Source: Bryobacterales bacterium
GTDB lineage: Bacteria; Acidobacteriota; Terriglobia; Bryobacterales; Bryobacteraceae
Length of the DNA: 39,333 bases
Assembly (NCBI GenBank): GCA_016789755.1
Contig: JAEUQG010000075.1
Span: 1-39,333 of the forward strand
Direction of reading: 5' to 3'
The translations under genes and the position numbers were made by a program. A model generated the notes under the pieces. The model was not told the DNA's origin and ran no database searches. It worked only from the letters and a program-made list of their open reading frames with translations. This document shows positions 33,521 to 39,333 of this stretch, one piece after another (positions within the stretch are counted from its first letter, which is position 1; each line of letters begins with the position of its first letter).

Positions 33521-35068
33521 TCAGGGCTCGACGAGGAAGGCCCAGTCCTGGCGATCGGGGGCCGCGATGAGGGTTGCATCGCTCCACTGGCCGGTGCGCG
33601 GATCGAACCGGCGGGTGTTTTTGAAGGGGAGCGAGAGCGAGCCGCCGCGAGGGAGGTAGTAGACCCGCCGGCCATCGGGAGTCTGGAGGCAGAAGGCGGC
33701 GGGGGCCTGTTCGGAGCAGGGCATCATGCGGGCGAAGGGGAGGGCTTCAAAGAACGCGCGGAGGTGGTGCAACTGGGTGGCGGCGACACCGGGGCCGGGA
33801 TCGCCGGAATAGAACCAGGCGACGCCGTCGCTCCAATCGCCGTAGGTGGCATAGCCGCCCGCCATGGCGATGGCCCAATGCGTGCGGCGGGTGATATCGG
33901 CGTTTTGCAGATGGCCGGGTTCGGAGGCAGGGCCTTCATAACCGTACTCTTCGTTGACATAGGGCTTGCGGGCGCCTTCGAATTTACGGGCCCAATCGTA
34001 TACCGTGCGTTCGTCGCCGTAGTGCTGGGTGACGATATAGGAAGCCCAGGGCGAGGCGGCATACCAGAAATCGGCGTAGGCGTGCGCGGAAGCGAGGCGG
34101 CGATGGGGATCGAGGGCGCGGAGAATGGTTCCCATGGCGTCGCCCCATTCCTTGTCGCGAAACTCGTTGTGCTCATTTCCGAGATCCCACCACACGTTGC
34201 GGAACGCGCCGAGACGGGCCAGGGCATAGCGGTAGAGCCGGAGTTCGGCGTCGCTCAGCCGTCCGTATTCGCCGGGCAGGTTCTGCTTTTCGATGGTGAC
34301 GATGGCGGTGGCTTCGATTCCGTGGTTGCGCATGGCGGCGATGGCTCTCTCGGCGCGGCGCCAATGGGGCAAATGGAAGCGCGTGAAATCGTAGGCATGG
34401 GGCTTGCCCTCCCAGGCGGGGAGTGGATTGACGCGGCCGGAGCGGGCTCCGTAGTTGGGTGCGCGTTTGGGATCTTTGACGCCATGCTCATTGTCGTTGC
34501 CGGTGCGCCCGGCGGAGTCGCGCGGGTAACCGGTCAACAGGAAGCGGATTTTGTTGAAGCCGTGGCGCCGGCAGTAGTCGACGACGGCATCGATTTCGGC
34601 TTCCGTCTTGGACGGATCGAGGAGGTGGTAGGCGGTGTAGCCCAAGTGAAAGAAGGGCTTTCCGGAGGCGTAGCGGAAATGCCTGGGGTGTTGCGGGTCG
34701 ACTTGCACGGGCCCGTCGCCGGCGGCTGCGGTCACGGTGAATTCGCCTTTGTGGCGGAAGCTGCCCATCGTGACGATGAACTGGTGCCTTCCGGTTTGGG
34801 AGGGCGCGTAGCGAAGGCGGAAGATGCCGCCATCTTCGGAATCGCAGAAGCCGGTTACGATGTGTTTGCCGCCTTCGGGGAGAGCGATTTCGGCGAAGGG
34901 CGCGGTGACGAGGAAGGGATTGGCGAATGAAGGGGTATCGAGGCGGAGGACGAACTCGGCGGCCTCGTACTGCGCGGTCTGCGCGGGGGCCTCGAAGCGG
35001 ATGGACTGGGCAACGGCGCCGGCGGCGGAGGCGATGAGGCAGGCGGCGATGGAAATTGCCTTGACCAT
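33521..35068 (-). CDS. Apiosidase-like (DUF4038) glycoside hydrolase with DUF5060 domain
   Basis: The 515-residue exported protein (signal peptide MVKAISIAACLIASAAGAVA) has an N-terminal DUF5060-like beta domain (about residues 25-115) and then a (beta/alpha)8 barrel of the DUF4038/GH140-like type starting PQHPRHFRYASGKPFFHLGY. WWDLGNEHNEF places the likely acid/base at Glu299, and KPYVNEEYGYEG the likely nucleophile at Glu373 or 374. The C-terminal 80 residues form a small beta domain. It converges on the secreted hypothetical with only seven bases between stops. The neighbours (sulfatase, ARH-fold enzyme) support a glycan-degrading role. Substrate unknown; GH140 members cut apiose-containing pectin side chains. 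Confidence 0.87.
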   Translation of the reverse strand: MVKAISIAACLIASAAGAVAQSIRFEAPAQTAQYEAAEFVLRLDTPSFANPFLVTAPFAEIALPEGGKHIVTGFCDSEDGGIFRLRYAPSQTGRHQFIVTMGSFRHKGEFTVTAAAGDGPVQVDPQHPRHFRYASGKPFFHLGYTAYHLLDPSKTEAEIDAVVDYCRRHGFNKIRFLLTGYPRDSAGRTGNDNEHGVKDPKRAPNYGARSGRVNPLPAWEGKPHAYDFTRFHLPHWRRAERAIAAMRNHGIEATAIVTIEKQNLPGEYGRLSDAELRLYRYALARLGAFRNVWWDLGNEHNEFRDKEWGDAMGTILRALDPHRRLASAHAYADFWYAASPWASYIVTQHYGDERTVYDWARKFEGARKPYVNEEYGYEGPASEPGHLQNADITRRTHWAIAMAGGYATYGDWSDGVAWFYSGDPGPGVAATQLHHLRAFFEALPFARMMPCSEQAPAAFCLQTPDGRRVYYLPRGGSLSLPFKNTRRFDPRTGQWSDATLIAAPDRQDWAFLVEP

Positions 35069-35080
35069 GAGTCGATACCG

Positions 35081-35086
35081 TACACT
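35081..35086 (+). promoter_or_regulatory. Probable -10 box for uup (leaderless start)
   Basis: TACACT lies six bases before the TTG start of the ABC-F gene. A transcript starting at the normal distance would begin at or next to the TTG. A TTGACC lies 14 bases upstream, too close for an ideal -35. Confidence 0.4.
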
Positions 35087-35092
35087 GCTAGT

Positions 35093-36880
35093 TTGGCACT
35101 ACTCATCAACGCTCAGAACCTCTCGAAATCTTTTGGGGCGGAATCGCTTTTCGACAACATCAACTTCACGGTGGAAGAAGCCGCGCGGGTGGGGCTGATC
35201 GGGCCCAACGGGTCGGGGAAATCGACGCTGCTGCGGATTTTGGCGGGGCTGATTGAGCCTGACAGCGGGGAAGTGGCGATTCGCAAACGGGTGCGCTTCT
35301 GCTATGTGGCGCAGGAGTCGCAATTCGGCAGTGAAGATCGAGTGCGGGACGTGTTGTCGCGGGTGGTGGAATCGCTGACGGCGCCGGAGGTGGTGGAGAC
35401 GATCGGGCGGGCGGGGTTCGACAATCTGGATGCCGAGGTGAGTTCGTTTTCGGGCGGGTGGAAGAAGCGGCTGGCGATTGTGGAAGCGCTGATCCAGCAT
35501 CCGGATGTGTTGCTGCTGGACGAGCCGACGAATCATCTGGATCTGGCGGGCATCCAGTGGCTGGAGAAGACGCTGGCGGCGGCGGCGTTGGCGTGCGTGG
35601 TGATCAGCCATGACCGTTATTTTCTGGAGAACGTGGCGACGGAGATGGTGGAACTGAATCGCGCCTACCGCGAGGGTTTGCTGCGGGTGGAGGGTACGTA
35701 CAGCACCTTTCTGGAGAAGAAGGCGGATTATCTGCACGCGCAGGCGAAGCGTCAGGATGCCTTGGAGAACCGGGTGCGGACGGAGATGGAGTGGCTGCGG
35801 CGCGGACCGAAGGCGCGGACGACGAAATCGAAAGCGCGCATCGACAAGGCGAATGAACTGATTGGGGAGCTGGCCGATTTGGAGAGCCGGGCGCGCACGG
35901 CGACGGCGGGCATCGATTTTTCGGCCACGGACCGGAAGACGAAGAGGCTGATCGAACTGGAGAAGGTATCGGTGGATCTGGGGGGGCGCACGCTGTTTTC
36001 GGGTCTTGATTTTGTGGTGACGCCGGGGACGCGGATCGGGCTGGTGGGGCCGAACGGTTCGGGCAAGTCGACGCTGATGCGGGTGCTGATGGATCAGATG
36101 AAGCCGACACAGGGTACGGTGCGGCGGGCGGACCTGCTGCGGATGGTGTATTTCGATCAGAACCGGCAACTGGATTCCGGTGTGACGTTGAAACGGGCGC
36201 TTGCTCCGGATGGGGATTCGGTGTTGTATCAGGACAGGGTGCTGCATGTGGCGTCGTGGGCGGCGCGGTTTCTGTTTCAAAGCGATCAGCTTAACCAGCC
36301 GGTGGGGCGGCTTTCGGGCGGCGAGCGGGCGCGGGTTCTGATCGCGAAGCTGATGCTGGAGCCGGCCGATGTGCTGTTGCTCGATGAGCCGACGAACGAT
36401 CTGGACATACCGACGCTGGAGATACTGGAGGAGAGTTTGCTGGAGTTTCGCGGGGCGCTGGTGCTGGTAACGCACGACCGCTATTTGCTGGACCGGGTGG
36501 CGACGGTGGTGCTGGGGCTCGATGGGGAGGGTGGGATTGGGCGGTTCGCGGACTATTCGCAATGGGACGAGTGGCAAGCGGGGCAGAAGAAGCCTAAGGC
36601 GACGCCAGCGCCGGCGCCGGCGGCCGCAACGCAGTCTGCGCCCACGCCGTCGAAGAAGAAATTGTCGTACCTGGAGGCGCGGGAGTACGAGACCATCGAG
36701 CAGCGCATTGCCGAGGCGGAGCAAGCGCTGGAAGGGGCCCGGGCGAAGCTTCAGGACAGCGCGGTGGTGACCGATGGGCGGGCTTTGCAGGATGCCTATC
36801 AGGCGCTGCAAACGGCCCAGGACGCGGTGGATGCACTGTACCACCGCTGGTCGGAACTGGAGCAGAAGCTCAGCGGTTGA
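35093..36880 (+). CDS. uup: ABC-F family ATPase, Uup type
   Basis: The 595-residue soluble protein has two ABC domains: Walker A GPNGSGKS (residues 37-44) and a second copy, signatures FSGGWKKR and LSGGERAR, and Walker B LLLDEPTNHLD and LLLDEPTNDLD, joined by the ABC-F linker rich in Arg/Lys (LRRGPKARTTKSKARIDKAN). The C-terminal 80 residues (IEQRIAEAEQALEGARAKL) are the coiled-coil tail that marks Uup. Uup acts on ribosomes and branched DNA intermediates rather than transport. The start is TTG, with no Shine-Dalgarno; the next in-frame methionine would remove the conserved LLINAQNLSKSFG strand, so TTG is preferred. It overlaps the convergent giant repeat gene by 11 bases. Confidence 0.93.
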   Translation: MALLINAQNLSKSFGAESLFDNINFTVEEAARVGLIGPNGSGKSTLLRILAGLIEPDSGEVAIRKRVRFCYVAQESQFGSEDRVRDVLSRVVESLTAPEVVETIGRAGFDNLDAEVSSFSGGWKKRLAIVEALIQHPDVLLLDEPTNHLDLAGIQWLEKTLAAAALACVVISHDRYFLENVATEMVELNRAYREGLLRVEGTYSTFLEKKADYLHAQAKRQDALENRVRTEMEWLRRGPKARTTKSKARIDKANELIGELADLESRARTATAGIDFSATDRKTKRLIELEKVSVDLGGRTLFSGLDFVVTPGTRIGLVGPNGSGKSTLMRVLMDQMKPTQGTVRRADLLRMVYFDQNRQLDSGVTLKRALAPDGDSVLYQDRVLHVASWAARFLFQSDQLNQPVGRLSGGERARVLIAKLMLEPADVLLLDEPTNDLDIPTLEILEESLLEFRGALVLVTHDRYLLDRVATVVLGLDGEGGIGRFADYSQWDEWQAGQKKPKATPAPAPAAATQSAPTPSKKKLSYLEAREYETIEQRIAEAEQALEGARAKLQDSAVVTDGRALQDAYQALQTAQDAVDALYHRWSELEQKLSG

Positions 36881-39333
36881 AGTAGCCGCTGAGTTCGACT
36901 ACAACCTGCGTCGGGCGGTAGGCGAATACGTTAACCTGCCCGTTGGGGCCGGACGGGATGATGGCCGAGTTGCTGACCGTTTGCCCCTGGAATGCGTTGA
37001 GCACGGATGCATTGGGCTGCGGCTGGCCTGTTGGGAAGGCGGTGAGGAACGGCATGGGCGATCCGTTGGAGATGGAAGTGAAGTTGAGGGCGAAGGCCTT
37101 GGCCGAGGACGGGATGTTGAGGCATTGCCCGGAGGCGGCAATTCCGATGGTGCGGGTGCTTTCCGAGTCGTAGGCGGCGTCGCTGATGCGGCACTGGGGC
37201 GCGGTGTAGAAGAAGAGGCCCGTCTGGCCGTCGTCGGGAGCGAAGTATCCGTTGATGTCGATGAGGAAATCGGTTTCGTTGAAGGCGTAGACATCGATGC
37301 TGCCGTTGGCGCTGGCAGGGACGATGACGCTGTTGGCGATGATGCGTCCGGACGGCGAGTTGATGCTGGAGACGTTTGGCTGAGGCCCTCCGGCGGGCCA
37401 GATGGTCATGAACTGGAGCGGGCCTTTGGGAACTGCGGTGAGAGAGACGGAGAAGGCGCGGGCGTTGGCGGGGATGGTGCAGTAGGGTCCGGCGGGGAAC
37501 TGGAAGGTGCGTTTGACCTGGGCGTTGAGGGACGGCGGGCCGAAGGGTCCGGCGGGCTGGCGGTAGTCGATGCGCGTGTCGATGACGCGGCAGGGGGTGA
37601 GGGGGTAGAAGACGAGATTCGAGGTAGCCGCGGAATCGGTGAAGTAGCCGGCGATGTCGATGATGAGGTCGGCGTCGTTGGAGGCGAATACCTGGATTGC
37701 GCCCGCCGTGCCGGCGGCGACGATGGCGGCGTTGGCGACGATTTGGGCGTCGGGGGAGCGGACGGTCCAGAAGTTGGGGCGTGACTGGCCGGCGGGCCAA
37801 ATGGTGATGTGATCGACGCCGCCGCGGGGGACAAGGGTGACGTTGAGGACGTAGGCCTTGGCGTCGGCCGGGATGGTGCAAACGTTCGATTGCGATGGCG
37901 TCAGAGTGCGGGATTCATTGGCCTGCATGTAGGGCGGGCCGAAGGCTCCGGTGCGGCCCTGGAAGTTGTATTCGGGACGGGTTTCCATGAGGCGGCAGGG
38001 TTCGAGGGAGACGAAACGGAGAGCGTTGGAGAGAGACGGGGCCGCGTCCTGGACGATGGTGACGGCAGCGGTGCCGATGGTGATGGATCCGACGCGCGCC
38101 GCGCCGGTGTTGCGGTCAACGCTGTAGCGGACCGGGCTTTCGTTGGCGGAGGAGAGGATGTGAATCCAACTGGTTTGTGTGGCGGGCGCATAGACGCAGT
38201 TAGCGGTTACGGGGAAGTTGCCGGTGAAGGCGGTGGCGGGGACGTTGTAGGTGGATTGCGGGACGTTGAAGGTGCAGGTGGAACCGCCGGATGTGTAGTT
38301 GGCGATGGTGCTGCGGGGGCCGTTCATGGTGACGTTCTGGGGGTTTGCGACGCCGGTGAGGTCGCCGGACCAGTTCTGGAAATTGGAGGCGGAGGCGGTG
38401 AGTTGGACGACGGCGCCGGCGTTGTAGTAGCCGTCGGCGGAGGAGGGATTCGTTGTGATTGTCCCGGATCCGTTGGGGGAGACGGCGGTGGTGAGGAGAT
38501 ATTGGGTGGTGAAATTGGCGGTGTAGGTGGTGGCGGATGCGGGAGTGGCGATGGAGTGGGAGATGGCGCCGGCGTCGCTCCAGTTGGAGAAGGTGTAGCG
38601 GGTGCCTCCGCCCGATTGGGGGGAGGAGGTGGCGATGGTGTGCTGGCTGCCTTGTGTCCAACTGAAGACTTGGGGTGAGGAATAGGTGCTGCCGTCGACG
38701 GTGAAGGTGCGGCCGATGGGGCTGGTGGTGACGGTGATGGAGATGCCGGGGCTCGAGTAGTTGGCGGTGACGGAACGGGGTCCGTTCATGGTGAGGTTCT
38801 GCGGGTTGGTGGCGCCGGTGAGGTCGCCGGACCAGTTCTGGAAATTGGCGGACGATGCGGTGAGTTGGACGCTGGCGCCCGCGTTGTAATAGCCGTCGCC
38901 GGAGGAGGGACTCGCTGTGATGGTCCCTGATCCATTGGGGGAGACGGCGGTGGTGAGGAGATATTGGGTGGTGAAACTGGCGGTGTAGGTGGTGGCGGAT
39001 GCGGGAGTGGTGATGGAGTGGGAGATGGCGCCGGCGTCGCTCCAGTTGGAGAAGGTGTAGCGGGTGCCTCCGCTCGATTGGGGAGAAGAGGTGGCGATGG
39101 TGTGCTGGCTGCCAGGAGTCCAATTGAAAACTTGGGTTGAGGAGTATGGTGTGCCGTCGACGGTGAAGGTGCGGCCGATGGGGTTGGTGGTTACGGTGAT
39201 GCTGGCGCCGGTGCTGAAGTTGGCGGTGACGGAACGGGGTCCGTTCATGGTCAGATTCTGGGGGTTGGTGGAGCCGGTGAGGTCGCCGGACCAGTTCTGG
39301 AAATTGGCGGACGATGCGGTGAGTTGGACGCTG
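36870..39333 (-). CDS. Giant secreted repeat protein, InlB-like repeats, BACON-like domain and triple C-terminal module (5' end outside window)
   Basis: The frame is open to the right edge; the apparent start at 39248 is an internal methionine within a repeat. At least 820 residues are visible. From the N-terminal side: InlB-B-like units of 153-154 residues in tandem (GRTFTVDG, YTFSNWSDAGAISHSI, GYYNAGASVQLTAS, FQNWSGDLTG), then a BACON-like domain (CTFNVPQSTYNVPATAFTGN through RVGSITIGTAAVTIVQDA), then the three-part C-terminal module of 384 residues ending VVVELSGYFNR. The protein is a long beta rod typical of surface or extracellular adhesins; the BACON domain suggests carbohydrate contact. 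It overlaps uup by 11 bases at its 3' end. Confidence 0.85.
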   Translation of the reverse strand, partial: SVQLTASSANFQNWSGDLTGSTNPQNLTMNGPRSVTANFSTGASITVTTNPIGRTFTVDGTPYSSTQVFNWTPGSQHTIATSSPQSSGGTRYTFSNWSDAGAISHSITTPASATTYTASFTTQYLLTTAVSPNGSGTITASPSSGDGYYNAGASVQLTASSANFQNWSGDLTGATNPQNLTMNGPRSVTANYSSPGISITVTTSPIGRTFTVDGSTYSSPQVFSWTQGSQHTIATSSPQSGGGTRYTFSNWSDAGAISHSIATPASATTYTANFTTQYLLTTAVSPNGSGTITTNPSSADGYYNAGAVVQLTASASNFQNWSGDLTGVANPQNVTMNGPRSTIANYTSGGSTCTFNVPQSTYNVPATAFTGNFPVTANCVYAPATQTSWIHILSSANESPVRYSVDRNTGAARVGSITIGTAAVTIVQDAAPSLSNALRFVSLEPCRLMETRPEYNFQGRTGAFGPPYMQANESRTLTPSQSNVCTIPADAKAYVLNVTLVPRGGVDHITIWPAGQSRPNFWTVRSPDAQIVANAAIVAAGTAGAIQVFASNDADLIIDIAGYFTDSAATSNLVFYPLTPCRVIDTRIDYRQPAGPFGPPSLNAQVKRTFQFPAGPYCTIPANARAFSVSLTAVPKGPLQFMTIWPAGGPQPNVSSINSPSGRIIANSVIVPASANGSIDVYAFNETDFLIDINGYFAPDDGQTGLFFYTAPQCRISDAAYDSESTRTIGIAASGQCLNIPSSAKAFALNFTSISNGSPMPFLTAFPTGQPQPNASVLNAFQGQTVSNSAIIPSGPNGQVNVFAYRPTQVVVELSGYFNR
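36873..38024 (-). repeat. Three-part C-terminal protein module, copy B
   Basis: Modules of 135, 133 and 116 residues match, one by one and in order, the modules at 4293-5456. For example, module 1 has YNFQGRTGAFGPPYM here against YNFEGRTGAFGPPSL there; module 2 has IVPASANGSIDVYAF against IVPASANGSIDVFTF. Each module keeps two cysteines, likely a disulfide. Confidence 0.85.
38328..39333 (-). repeat. Near-identical 459/462-bp tandem DNA repeats
   Basis: Two full units (38328-38789, 462 bp; 38790-39248, 459 bp) and the first 85 bases of a third are visible, continuing past the right edge. Long stretches are identical between units, for example the block around CCGGACCAGTTCTGGAAATT, found at about 38366, 38827 and 39287. 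Each unit encodes one InlB-like repeat. Confidence 0.9.

Overview
The window is a high-GC, gene-dense stretch that reads as chromosome of a soil acidobacterium of the Solibacter/Bryobacter type. The lineage call rests on an ADOP-type orphan permease (1800-4250), a Solibacter-style TIG/C-terminal-domain protein (8228-9784), very large secreted beta proteins with FG-GAP and InlB-like repeats, and paired FGly sulfatases. It is inferred from family content, not from a marker gene. I saw no rRNA, tRNA, CRISPR array, insertion sequence or prophage.

Layout. 1-9784: an unrecognised alpha-rich protein cut by the window edge, an ADOP permease, a 1345-residue FG-GAP/InlB-like/triple-module secreted protein, and a TIG-like secreted protein. 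9809-13058: a heptanucleotide tandem array, a YbbP-like FtsX permease and a TMEM164/YwaF-type membrane protein. 13059-13836 is the only long non-coding gap; it holds a broken Panacea (SocA/DUF4065) remnant. 13837-18975, all minus strand: SDR oxidoreductase, purQ, purL, purF, arranged as one probable operon for de novo purine synthesis (purS is not in the window). 19020-20405 is a sulfatase divergent from the SDR.

20406-23734, minus strand: a hydrolase operon (dienelactone hydrolase-like, esterase D-like, amidase) with a good -10 box and a perfect 10-bp hairpin over the esterase start. 23826-25510, minus strand: a receiver-less PhoB-like winged-helix regulator followed by two paralogous small PepSY-type membrane proteins, with an 11-bp-spaced direct repeat upstream of the regulator and a second perfect 10-bp hairpin in front of the first membrane protein. 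25523-27529 is a penicillin/AHL-acylase-family Ntn hydrolase.

27552-33513, plus strand: a tightly packed set of DinB-like protein, ThiF/MoeB-like E1 enzyme, sulfatase, secreted ADP-ribosylglycohydrolase-fold protein and an unrecognised secreted protein, converging on an apiosidase-like glycoside hydrolase (33521-35068). The last four look like a small glycan or sulfated-glycan utilisation locus. 35093-36880 is a Uup-type ABC-F ATPase with a probable leaderless TTG start. From 36870 to the right edge runs a second giant repeat protein (N-terminus outside the window) that ends in the same three-part C-terminal module as the 4290-8327 protein.

The strongest leads for something undescribed are the regulator/PepSY unit with its two cis-elements, the shared triple C-terminal module, and the secreted ADP-ribosylglycohydrolase-fold enzyme in a sulfatase operon.
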